Shown piece by piece: positions 1-6,832 of a DNA stretch of 6,901 nt (its first letter is position 1; each line of letters starts with the position of its first letter). The notes under the pieces are model-generated. The model saw only the letters and a list, made by a program, of their open reading frames with translations. It made no database searches and had not been told where the DNA came from. Source of the DNA: Ignavibacteria bacterium (GTDB lineage: Bacteria; Bacteroidota; Ignavibacteria; Ignavibacteriales; Ignavibacteriaceae); assembly GCA_030648225.1 (NCBI GenBank), contig JAUSIA010000124.1, positions 1-6,901 on the forward strand. Reading direction: 5' to 3'. Both the position numbers and the translations under genes were made by a program.

Positions 1-770
1 ACTTTGTAATTTTTTCAGGATTAATAGGTGCAATTATTTGTACAGCAACAGCAACTCATTACGGTTTGCCAATAAGTGTTTCGCATTCAATAATTGGCGG
101 ATATGGAGGTGCAGCAGTTGCAAAGGCAGGCTTCAGTTCAATCATTCTTTCCGGTTATACAAAAATTCTTATTTTCATTTTTCTTGCACCTATACTTGCA
201 TTGGTTGTAGCAATATTTTTTTCAATAATTACTTTGTGGATAGTTAGAAATCAATCTCATCATAAAGTAGATAAAAACTTTAGAAAACTTCAGCTAATAT
301 CTGCAGCGCTTTATAGTTTAAGTCATGGTACAAATGATGCACAAAAAACCATGGGTATAATTGCGGTAATTCTTTTTACTAACGGATTTCTTGGAGATGT
401 TTTTCATGTTCCGTTTGGAGTGGTTATTCTAAGTCATTCAGTAATTGCTTTTGGTACTCTTGTTGGAGGCTGGAAAGTTATAAGAACACTTGGAATGAGA
501 GTAACAAAGCTTACTCCTTTCAACGGTTTCAGTGCAGAAACATCGGCAGGTTTAACAATATCTCTTGCCACAGTTTTTGGTATTCCTGTAAGCACAACTC
601 ATACAATAACAGGAGCGATAATCGGTGTTGGTTCTTTAAAAAGTTTCTCGGCTGTAAGATGGGGAGTTGCAAGAAATATTTTATGGGCTTGGGTTTTAAC
701 TATACCTTTATCTGCGGGATTTGCTGTGTTGACTTATTACCTCTCAACTTATATAAATAATTACTTCTAA
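1..770 (+). CDS. Inorganic phosphate transporter, PiT family (5'-truncated by window edge)
   Basis: This is an integral membrane protein predicted to carry inorganic phosphate across the cytoplasmic membrane, coupled to H+ or Na+ as in the PiT/PHO4 family. The reading frame is open from position 3, so the true start lies outside the window; the TTG at 66 is internal. About 255 residues are visible. Two family repeats can be seen. The first is the end of the N-terminal copy, GLPISVSHSIIGG (about 63-101). The second is the C-terminal copy, with GTNDAQKTMG (about 327-356) and PVSTTHTITGAIIGVGS (about 585-635), the characteristic GxND and P-x-S-x-T-H signatures. Long hydrophobic segments alternate with short polar loops, for example ILIFIFLAPILALVVAIFF. 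The matching N-terminal GxND motif must lie upstream, so roughly 70-100 residues are probably missing here. It ends in TAA 27 bases from the stop of the convergent restriction-modification gene, with no clear hairpin terminator between them. The family assignment is firm; the coupling ion cannot be told from sequence. Confidence 0.93.
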   Translation, partial: FVIFSGLIGAIICTATATHYGLPISVSHSIIGGYGGAAVAKAGFSSIILSGYTKILIFIFLAPILALVVAIFFSIITLWIVRNQSHHKVDKNFRKLQLISAALYSLSHGTNDAQKTMGIIAVILFTNGFLGDVFHVPFGVVILSHSVIAFGTLVGGWKVIRTLGMRVTKLTPFNGFSAETSAGLTISLATVFGIPVSTTHTITGAIIGVGSLKSFSAVRWGVARNILWAWVLTIPLSAGFAVLTYYLSTYINNYF

Positions 771-797
771 ACCGACAAAATCCCATCTGTACAATTT

Positions 798-3563
798 TTA
801 TTTTCTCTTCTTCTTTTTCGTTTCTGAAAGAAGCGGATTTGTGTACTTTTCGTAAAGTTCAAATAAAAACTCAATGCGTTTTGTTTCATTGGGAAAGGGT
901 TGAGGGCGATAACATAAGTCCACTGCTTTGTCCAATTCCTGGTGAGCTTTTACTAAAGCCAGTGGCATAGTAAGCGGATCATATAAATCTGCAAGGCTGC
1001 TCTCTGGAAATTCTTTTCTTACATCTAAAACTTTTTGTGCTTTTTCTTCTACTGTTTTTATCTGTTTCTCTGTTGGGTTTTTAGGCCAGGGAAAATTGTT
1101 GTAAACAATAGTGTTTGAATAGCTGAAATCACTCTTCATTCGTCCGCATGTATATTTTACCCAAGACATATGCATTTCAGAAGTGAGAATACCAAAATGA
1201 AAATTATCGGCTTTTCCAATCATTAGAAGATTCTGATTACCAATTACATCTTTTGAATAAAATGCGATTGGAATATATTTCCTATTCTCAGATGAAACTA
1301 AAGGTATCGCGAGAAAGTTACTTCCAGGATGTCGAATCTCAGCAAAAATTGCTGGAGTATTTGCTTTTTTACGAGTCGCTAACTTCTTACTCTCCAATCT
1401 TGACTTCCTTACTTTTTCAATTCGTTCAATTATGGGTGGAATTTTATTTAGTTCACTTGGATCAGCATCAACCAACCAAAGACACCATCTTTTAACATTA
1501 TTAATAAGATCATCGGAGCCTAAATATTTATGAATATATTTCTTTACATCAGGATACTCAAGCAGTAATTGATTTTTCTCTTCTTCAGACAAAATTAGAT
1601 TTCCACCATCAGTTGGTTTACTGCCAAATAGAATAACCGGGACATTGCAAATTGGTTGACGACGTGATTGAATAAGAATATCTTTATAATCAATAAGGTA
1701 AGGATTAATATTGGAGACTTTCCTTAAATGAGGTTCAGCTTTAACATCATCATACTCAAAAAGATATTTTTCGGTTGTGTCGTAATAAGCAAAACCAATT
1801 ATTACTACGTGAACTGCTGCTTTACCCCTGGCTTCATTTGACCATTTAAAAGTTCTATGCGCAAAATGGATTTTAATTTTGTAATTGTTAAAAAGTTCAT
1901 TCCACAATACACCAACCTGCTCACCTTGGGAAATGGAATTAGTAGAAACAAAAGCAACTTTAAGATTTGTGTTTTGAATATAATGAGATGCTTTTATGTA
2001 CCAGCATGTAACATAATCAAGAACTCCTGATCCTTTAACTCCAATAAAAATATTATCCATATCTTTTTTCTGTTCTCCGTCTTGCAAATGTTTTCCGCTA
2101 AAGGGTGGATTACCAAGAATGTAAGAAAGTCGTTCTTTGGGAATAATGCTTTGCCAATCAATTCTTAGAGCGTTATCATTTATAATGTTTGCAGTTTTCT
2201 TTAAGGGGAGTCTTACAAAGTATTCCCCAAACTCTTCGGATATTATAATATTCATCTGGTGGTCAATAAGCCACATAGCAACTTCGGATATACGTGCAGG
2301 CCATTCTTCTATTTCAATTCCATAGAACTGGTCAACTTCTATCTTGACCATTTGATTAATATTTATTTTAGCATCAGCAGCAACTTCTTTTTTTATTTTA
2401 TAATGTTTAAATAAAAGTGTTCTTATAATTTCTAATTCAAGTAAACGTAATTCTCTATAAGTAATAACTAAAAAGTTTCCGCAACCACAAGCAGGATCAA
2501 GAAATTTAAGAGTCGCTAGCTTTTTATGAAATTCTGCTAATTTGTTTCTGTTGTTCTTTACAGATTCAAACTCGTTGTGCAGTTCATCAAGGAATAAAGG
2601 TTTAATTACCTTAAGAATATTTTTTTCAGAAGTATAATGTGCGCCAAGGTTTCTGCGTTCTTCGGGATTCATCACTGCCTGAAACATAGATCCGAATATG
2701 GCAGGGGAAATCTTACTCCAGTTAAGCATACAGCAATCTAACAGCAAGGTTCTCATCTCACTATCGAAAGAAGCCGGAGGAAGATTCTCTGCAAACAGCT
2801 TACCGTTTACGTAAGGAAATTCAGCTAAACTTTCATCGAGATTTGTTAAGCGGTAATTCTCATGCTGATTAAGTATGAAAAACAATGTAGAAAGATGATG
2901 AGCCAAATCGCTTCCATCTTCTTTTGTATTTCGTTTAATATATTCTTCAAAAATTCCCTTATTAAAAATGTTTGTATCATCAGCAAAGAGACAGAATACA
3001 ATCCTGACTAAATATATCTCTAGGAAATGACCTTCATACCCTATTGCTTTTAACTTGTCGTGAAGCCTGCCTATCTTTTCTGCAGCTTTTATGTTTACAG
3101 GGTCTTCATCCTTAAAAGTGCTGATCTGGTAACCCGCAATAAAACTAAAGAGCTTTACATTTTTAACAAGGTCTTTTAAAACAAAATCGTGTTGTGTGTT
3201 TTCTTCCAGGTTATAAAGTCGAAAGCGGGCAAAGTCACTAACAAGAATATATTTTGGGAGTTCTTCTTCTTTTAAGCCAGGGAAATAATCTATTGCCTGC
3301 TGGTGGGCTTTATCTAAGTTTTTTCCTCTTGTTTTATGCTCAATGAGAATGATGCCTTTCCAAAGCAAATCAATGTATCCCTCTCTGCCGCTTTCTATGT
3401 GAACTCTTTTTTCAAAACTTGCAACACGTCTTCTTGTTATACCAAAAACATAAAAGAAATCATTTAGGAAAGTTTGAGATTCGGCGGATTCATCAGTTTC
3501 ATTCTCCCACTCTTTTGAGAACCTGACTGCACGGGATTTTATTTCATTCCAGCTTAAAGGCAT
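798..3563 (-). CDS. MmeI-like Type IIL restriction-modification enzyme (fused nuclease, adenine methyltransferase and TRD)
   Basis: A single polypeptide expected to bind an asymmetric DNA site, methylate an adenine on one strand and, when unmodified, cut at a fixed distance downstream. Its 921 residues nearly match MmeI (919). Domains in order: an N-terminal PD-(D/E)XK nuclease with D65, E75 and K77 (GYIDLLWKGIILIEHK), the same D-x9-E-x-K spacing known from MmeI; a helical spacer (about 160-300); a gamma-class N6-adenine methyltransferase with motif X near NLGAHYTS (305-312), SAM-binding motif I LDPACGCGNFL (355-365) and catalytic NPPF (485-488); a target-recognition domain (about 630-830) ending in the family hallmark MSWVKYTCGRMKSDFSYS and YNNFPWP (799-827); a C-terminal helical tail ending KKKKRK. 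All catalytic motifs are intact, with no frameshift. No separate methyltransferase or specificity subunit is needed. The start ATG has no clear Shine-Dalgarno motif; a weak Bacteroidota-like promoter (TTG at 3616-3618, TAAGTTAC at 3588-3595, read on the minus strand) is possible. Recognition sequence unknown. Likely horizontally acquired (inference). Confidence 0.93.
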   Translation of the reverse strand: MPLSWNEIKSRAVRFSKEWENETDESAESQTFLNDFFYVFGITRRRVASFEKRVHIESGREGYIDLLWKGIILIEHKTRGKNLDKAHQQAIDYFPGLKEEELPKYILVSDFARFRLYNLEENTQHDFVLKDLVKNVKLFSFIAGYQISTFKDEDPVNIKAAEKIGRLHDKLKAIGYEGHFLEIYLVRIVFCLFADDTNIFNKGIFEEYIKRNTKEDGSDLAHHLSTLFFILNQHENYRLTNLDESLAEFPYVNGKLFAENLPPASFDSEMRTLLLDCCMLNWSKISPAIFGSMFQAVMNPEERRNLGAHYTSEKNILKVIKPLFLDELHNEFESVKNNRNKLAEFHKKLATLKFLDPACGCGNFLVITYRELRLLELEIIRTLLFKHYKIKKEVAADAKININQMVKIEVDQFYGIEIEEWPARISEVAMWLIDHQMNIIISEEFGEYFVRLPLKKTANIINDNALRIDWQSIIPKERLSYILGNPPFSGKHLQDGEQKKDMDNIFIGVKGSGVLDYVTCWYIKASHYIQNTNLKVAFVSTNSISQGEQVGVLWNELFNNYKIKIHFAHRTFKWSNEARGKAAVHVVIIGFAYYDTTEKYLFEYDDVKAEPHLRKVSNINPYLIDYKDILIQSRRQPICNVPVILFGSKPTDGGNLILSEEEKNQLLLEYPDVKKYIHKYLGSDDLINNVKRWCLWLVDADPSELNKIPPIIERIEKVRKSRLESKKLATRKKANTPAIFAEIRHPGSNFLAIPLVSSENRKYIPIAFYSKDVIGNQNLLMIGKADNFHFGILTSEMHMSWVKYTCGRMKSDFSYSNTIVYNNFPWPKNPTEKQIKTVEEKAQKVLDVRKEFPESSLADLYDPLTMPLALVKAHQELDKAVDLCYRPQPFPNETKRIEFLFELYEKYTNPLLSETKKKKRK

Positions 3564-3592
3564 TTAGAAAAGTAAAATTGTCGGTAAGTAAC

Positions 3593-3643
3593 TTAGCTTA
3601 AATATGGAATAGCATCAACACGCATAGAACTAATAATCTTCAT
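3593..3643 (-). other. 16-codon ORF abutting the DUF2520 stop: possible gene stub or leader peptide
   Basis: An ATG follows directly on the TAG stop of the DUF2520 gene (3644-3646), with no spacer, and opens a frame encoding MKIISSMRVDAIPYLS before a TAA. The arrangement copies the stop-to-start abutment seen between the two preceding operon genes. It may therefore be the 5' end of a former operon gene, cut off when the restriction-modification gene arrived 29 bases further on. It could equally be a chance ORF or a short leader for the restriction-modification gene. Sixteen residues are too few to name a family. No Shine-Dalgarno motif is visible. Confidence 0.25.
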
Positions 3644-4531
3644 CTATTTAGTTTTACTTAATAAAATATCTTCTATCTTTTTTTGATAATAACTTAACTT
3701 TTTATTTTTCTCTCTAACCACTTCCAAAAGATTTAATGACTGAGAAACATAACTATGATAAAGTATTTTATCTTTTTTCATCAATGCTTTTAAATGCTTA
3801 TTAATAGTTTCATAATCCCCTCTTTCAACAGGCCCTGACAACGCTTTTGCTGGACCCACTTTTCTTATATTATCCAAAGTCGAATTAACTGTAGAATTAA
3901 TTATTGAGAAAAAATCTGTCTTTCCTGATTCAGTTAATTGAAACAGCTTTCCTGATGAGAATAAATTTCCGACAAGAAAGTTTGAAGCAAAAACTCCCGC
4001 AAGATGATAAAAGATCTTCTTATCAGATTTTAAGTAGAATGGTTGTAATTCCAGATCTAAAGCAAGTTTATTAAGAAAATCTTTAACAACTTTTTTTTCT
4101 GCTTCAATAGCGACAGAACAGTTTTTAATATCAACGATTTGTGTTGAAGGAAAAGTCTGCATTATATGAAAAGATGCAGTATAAGCTTTCTTTTTCTCAA
4201 GTGATTTTAACTCACTTATATCCGAAGCTCCAGATACATGAATAAAAAGTGAATTCTTAAAATCTAGTTTAAGATTTGAAAGTGCTTTAGCTGTTTTTTC
4301 TATCTGGTTATCAGGAACGGTAAGAAAGAATATTTCAACGCCCTGCTTTATAGATTTCAGATTATCGGAACTAAACGGAATTTTAAACTTCTTTGCAAAT
4401 TTTCCTGCTGAAACTTTATTCCTGCTTATTACAGATGTTACATTATAACGGGCTTTTAATAAAGCTGAAGCAAGAGAGTATGCAATCTTACCTGCACCAA
4501 TAAAAGCTATATTTGATTTTTCAGAGAACAA
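3644..4531 (-). CDS. Rossmann-like and DUF2520 domain-containing protein (predicted NAD(P)-dependent oxidoreductase)
   Basis: A cytoplasmic two-domain protein of 295 residues, related in architecture to ketopantoate reductase and F420-dependent NADP oxidoreductase; substrate unknown. The N-terminal Rossmann fold (about 6-130) has the dinucleotide loop IGAGKIAYSL (11-20, GxGxxA), followed by VPDNQI (72-77) and HVSGA (98-102), then FHIMQTFPS (121-129), which corresponds to the HPLQTF-type motif of the family. The C-terminal helical DUF2520 domain (about 135-290) shows YHLAGVFASNFLVGN (175-189) and GPAKALSGPVERGD (226-239), close to the family's GPA-AL-GP-x-RGD block. The start codon is TTG. The codon before it in frame is the TGA stop of the preceding gene, so the ORF cannot extend further, and translation is probably coupled by termination-reinitiation at TGA-TTG. 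A GGTGAG stretch lies just before, inside the end of the preceding gene, rather close for a standard ribosome binding site. Domain assignment is strong; any enzymatic activity is inferred. Confidence 0.88.
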   Translation of the reverse strand: MFSEKSNIAFIGAGKIAYSLASALLKARYNVTSVISRNKVSAGKFAKKFKIPFSSDNLKSIKQGVEIFFLTVPDNQIEKTAKALSNLKLDFKNSLFIHVSGASDISELKSLEKKKAYTASFHIMQTFPSTQIVDIKNCSVAIEAEKKVVKDFLNKLALDLELQPFYLKSDKKIFYHLAGVFASNFLVGNLFSSGKLFQLTESGKTDFFSIINSTVNSTLDNIRKVGPAKALSGPVERGDYETINKHLKALMKKDKILYHSYVSQSLNLLEVVREKNKKLSYYQKKIEDILLSKTK

Positions 4532-5362
4532 TCACTCACCATAAATAACTGCTGAAAGATAACCAACAACTTCTCTATAATCACCTGTCGTATCTCCTGA
4601 ATTGCATCGGTAGAGAATTTCTGATTTCTTTCTATTCAACTTTGCAGCAGCTTTCATCATTGAAACAATAGTCCCTCCTCCGCAGGCTTCGCAATTTCCT
4701 ATCTTAAAATCCTTCTGCAGATTTTCATAATCAAAATCGAGTATTCTTTTTTCAATGATTGAATCAAGCTTATCTGCAACATCACTCATATAATAATGCG
4801 ATAAATCGGAACTGGCAACAATAACAGTTTTATCATCAACTACATGATATAATTTTTCTGCAAGCTCATCAATATATAAATCTCCCTGTTCCCCCATAAC
4901 TATCGGAACGATTTTAAAATCCTTCAGCACAACCTGGAGAAAAGGTATTTGCACTTCAATTCCATGTTCCTGCCTGTGACCTTCAATTCCTTTGAAAATA
5001 ACCCGGCTTTCACCTGTTAATTTATTAATTAATTCTTTGTTTACTTCAACAACTCCAAGAGGAGTTTCATAGCCATCTCCTTCATAAACTGAAATACCCG
5101 GAAAATATTCTCTATGGCTTGGAGATATAATAATCACAGTTTCAATATATTTATTCTTTAAAAGATTAAATCCGTAAGAAGCTGTTCTGCCTGAATAAAT
5201 ATAACCTGCATGGGGAACAACGATTCCGAAAATATTATTAAATGATTTTTCAGAATCTGAAATCGAAAGCAGTGTTTTAATTTCATCTTCAAGTTTACTT
5301 TTTGATGCAGGGTAAAATAATCCTGCAACAGCCGGATGCCTGATCTTATTCATATTTTTCAT
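4532..5362 (-). CDS. amrB: AmmeMemoRadiSam system protein B (MEMO1-like)
   Basis: A bacterial homologue of human MEMO1, whose fold resembles class III extradiol dioxygenases; the biochemical role in bacteria is unsettled. In order: the typical N-terminus RHPAVAGLFYP (8-18), PHAGYIYSG (50-58), SPSHREYF (80-87), HRQEHGIEVQIPFL (129-142), SSDLSHY (184-190), EACGGG (225-230) and the C-terminal GDYREVVGYLSAVI (260-273). H51, H83 and C227 match the metal-ligand set His49, His81 and Cys244 of human MEMO1, and the 32-residue His-His spacing is the same, so metal binding is likely retained. At 276 residues it is full length. Two starts are possible. The ATG at 5362 overlaps the preceding gene by 17 bases. 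The ATG at 5353 (overlap 8) sits better, about 9 bases after an AGAAG that could act as ribosome binding site, and gives the usual short N-terminus. It is coupled to protein A upstream and to the DUF2520 gene downstream, and is probably cytoplasmic (no signal peptide). Confidence 0.94.
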   Translation of the reverse strand: MKNMNKIRHPAVAGLFYPASKSKLEDEIKTLLSISDSEKSFNNIFGIVVPHAGYIYSGRTASYGFNLLKNKYIETVIIISPSHREYFPGISVYEGDGYETPLGVVEVNKELINKLTGESRVIFKGIEGHRQEHGIEVQIPFLQVVLKDFKIVPIVMGEQGDLYIDELAEKLYHVVDDKTVIVASSDLSHYYMSDVADKLDSIIEKRILDFDYENLQKDFKIGNCEACGGGTIVSMMKAAAKLNRKKSEILYRCNSGDTTGDYREVVGYLSAVIYGE

Positions 5363-5906
5363 CTTCTGAAATAATTGTTGCCGTAAAAACCTGCAGATTT
5401 AATTTTTGAATTTTCCATGTATCGGTAAATAATCCTCCCTTTTCGCATAAAGCAGAGAGAAACTGTTCCCGCAAATAACTATTAGCAACTGCAACCTGCG
5501 GAAGAAGAACAGCACGAATATATCCTTCATCCAGGATTAATCCATGTTTGCCAATAATAATTTCATCATACTCTTTTATTTTTTGCGGAGATGATAAAAT
5601 CGAAATTTCAATTTTTATTTTTTCAAATTCCTCCATAGTTAAAGGGAAGAAGCGGGGATCTGAAAACGCAGATTGTTTGGCTGCTTCGCATACTGTATCA
5701 TATAATGTTGCTCTTGTTAAAATGTAACCGATACATCCTCTTAATGCTCTTTCAAGTTTAAGAGTAACAAAAGCGCCAAGATGAAGTTTTAGGAAAGGAT
5801 ATTGCAGGTAATCAATTTGAGGAAGCGGTGTTTGATCAAATAAATTTTTTATTGATTCTCTTGCAGCTAATAACAGCGCCCCTTTTTCTTTTTCTGTTAT
5901 TTCCAT
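5346..5906 (-). CDS. amrA: AmmeMemoRadiSam system protein A (AMMECR1 domain)
   Basis: A small soluble protein made of a single AMMECR1 domain, 186 residues, the usual size for bacterial members. The invariant hexapeptide LRGCIG lies at 55-60, within GAFVTLKLERALRGCIGYI. Other family blocks follow: AAKQSAFSDPRF (75-86) and FPLT (87-90), the IKIEISILSSPQ strand (97-108), GKHGLIL (119-125) and LLPQVA (134-139). LRGCIG contains a conserved Cys that has been suggested as functional, but the reaction is unknown. In many genomes this protein is encoded with a MEMO1-like protein and a radical SAM enzyme; here protein B follows with a 17- or 8-base overlap and the radical SAM gene is not seen. The start ATG is 11 bases after a strong inverted repeat (5918-5961) and lacks an obvious Shine-Dalgarno motif. 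Translation may therefore be influenced by that structure or coupled to the gene 22 bases upstream (inference). Confidence 0.94.
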   Translation of the reverse strand: MEITEKEKGALLLAARESIKNLFDQTPLPQIDYLQYPFLKLHLGAFVTLKLERALRGCIGYILTRATLYDTVCEAAKQSAFSDPRFFPLTMEEFEKIKIEISILSSPQKIKEYDEIIIGKHGLILDEGYIRAVLLPQVAVANSYLREQFLSALCEKGGLFTDTWKIQKLNLQVFTATIISEDEKYE

Positions 5907-5917
5907 AAAACATTCTA

Positions 5918-5961
5918 ACAGAACTGTTCTATTCTTTTATAGAACATACTAATAGTTCTGT
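5918..5961. repeat. Two-tier inverted repeat at the propeller gene/amrA junction
   Basis: On the plus strand the order is ACAGAACT (5918-5925), GTTCTAT (5926-5932), TCTTTT loop, ATAGAAC (5939-5945), ATACTAAT (5946-5953), AGTTCTGT (5954-5961). The inner 7-base arms pair perfectly around a 6-base loop, and the outer 8-base arms also pair perfectly, leaving one 8-base bulge. A competing compact palindrome, AGAAC-T-GTTCT, occupies 5920-5930. The element covers the last codons of the propeller gene and most of the 22-base gap before amrA. On the plus strand it is followed by a T-run (5961-5971), so it looks like an intrinsic terminator in that direction. On the minus-strand mRNA it would sit 11 bases before the amrA start. 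Confidence 0.75.
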
Positions 5962-6750
5962 TTTTTCTTTTAATAAAAAAATGAGATTATCTTTAATAAA
6001 AAATGAATCAGGAACAAAGTTTTTTACTCCTCTGTTAAGTTCTTCTTCAAAAATAACTTTTCCATTATCAATATCAACTGCTTTGAATATATTCCTCTTT
6101 TCATTTCCGGAAGGAAGAATTTTATGAAAGCTGAAAACTAGCAGGTTTTGAAGCAATATGTAATCAATCTTACCTGAGACAAGGTTTTGGTTTCTTTCTT
6201 CAGATAAAATTTTTTTTAATTCTTCATTACTTTCTGTTTCAGGAATAAATTGTTTTGTAAAATAATAACCTTCAAGATTTTCATCTGATTTATCTTTTAA
6301 GGCGATTACTTCATTAGCAATATCACTGTCTTTTATAAACTCACCGGTTTCATAATTTAATTTAAAATAATCTCTGCCTTCAAACTTTTCTTTATAACAA
6401 AATAAATCATCGTTATAAATGAACAGAAAAATATAGTCTTCGTTTTTCCATAAAATTTTCTGTTTCAGAATATCAAAAGCAATTATGCCAAGATGCCTGG
6501 GCATATCCGGTTTTCTGAATTTGTGAAAGAAAATTATATCCTTGGAAATCTTCTCAATTCCAATCCAGAATTTTTCTTCAATCATAAGCTTATTAAATAT
6601 TTTTTTACCCGTTCTGATATCAATGCAGCTAAAGAAAACTTCTTTTAATTCAGGATCTCTTTCTTCTATTACAAGTTTTCCGGTTTCGGTTGGAAGGAGT
6701 CTCCAGATCTGTTTTTTGTTTGAGAAGGTGTATAGTTTTTTCATTTTCAT
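5929..6750 (-). CDS. Beta-propeller-like hypothetical protein, probably DUF4905 family
   Basis: A 273-residue protein of unknown function with no signal peptide or membrane segment. Its recurring pattern is a hydrophobic strand, a D/N-x-x-T/N-G-K turn and another strand: CIDIRTGKKIF (42-52), AFDILKQKILW (91-101), LNYETGEFI (131-139) and AVDIDNGKVIF (224-234). This is the repeat style of PQQ/WD40-like beta-propellers. The conserved-looking N-terminus IWRLLPTETGKLVIEERD (15-32) and the overall length resemble the DUF4905 family known from Bacteroidota and Ignavibacteria; this label is from memory of the family and is tentative. Two starts are possible, the ATG at 6750 or the one at 6744 (MKMKK); neither has a clear Shine-Dalgarno motif. 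The upstream start lies only 4 bases from a hexamer-periodic palindrome. Its stop is 22 bases before amrA, so it is probably co-transcribed with the AmmeMemo genes. It may read or scaffold something rather than catalyse, but nothing in the sequence fixes a role. Confidence 0.7.
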   Translation of the reverse strand: MKMKKLYTFSNKKQIWRLLPTETGKLVIEERDPELKEVFFSCIDIRTGKKIFNKLMIEEKFWIGIEKISKDIIFFHKFRKPDMPRHLGIIAFDILKQKILWKNEDYIFLFIYNDDLFCYKEKFEGRDYFKLNYETGEFIKDSDIANEVIALKDKSDENLEGYYFTKQFIPETESNEELKKILSEERNQNLVSGKIDYILLQNLLVFSFHKILPSGNEKRNIFKAVDIDNGKVIFEEELNRGVKNFVPDSFFIKDNLIFLLKEKTELLVCSIKE

Positions 6751-6754
6751 TTGT

Positions 6755-6832
6755 ATTCTTAATCTTAATCATATTCATAATCGTAATCGCATGAATTCGA
6801 GTATGAGTACAATTAAGATTACGATTAAGAAT
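6755..6832. repeat. 78-bp hexamer-periodic imperfect palindrome
   Basis: The outer arms 6755-6770 and 6817-6832 are inverted copies matching at 15 of 16 bases. The interior continues the same pattern. The left half runs in 6-base steps of roughly AATCNT (aatctt, aatcat, aatcgt, aatcgc), a GAATTC lies at the centre (6793-6798), and the right half runs in steps of roughly GATTAN (gattac, gattaa). Because the two hexamers are reverse complements, the whole stretch can fold as a long imperfect hairpin on either strand. It fills most of the 102-base gap upstream of the propeller gene. It could be a mobile-type hairpin repeat, a terminator or attenuator for the gene upstream, or a regulatory region. 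No transposase, target-site duplication or second copy is visible in the window. Confidence 0.65.

Noticed and set aside
38..247. 69-codon plus-strand ORF overlapping the transporter
   Set aside because: It lies out of frame within the well-supported transporter, with a composition typical of a shadow frame.
66..770. A separate gene starting at the TTG at 66
   Set aside because: The frame is open to the window edge, and the residues before 66 continue the transporter's first repeat, so the TTG is an internal codon.
771..797. Bidirectional intrinsic terminator between the convergent genes
   Set aside because: Only a 6-base TGTACA palindrome and a T-rich stretch are visible; there is no stem long enough to support a terminator call.
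1253..2325. Plus-strand ORFs opposite the restriction-modification gene (1253-1495 and 2137-2325)
   Set aside because: Both lie antisense to conserved methyltransferase and recognition-domain codons and show no recognisable motifs.
798..3563. BREX PglX-type methyltransferase or a methyltransferase-only enzyme
   Set aside because: The N-terminal D-x9-E-x-K nuclease, the MmeI-like length and the MmeI-type recognition-domain motifs fit a Type IIL enzyme better. No BREX neighbours are present.
6755..6832. CRISPR array or tRNA
   Set aside because: The repeats are 6-base steps in opposite halves, not spaced direct repeats, and no cloverleaf or TTCRA-type arm is present.
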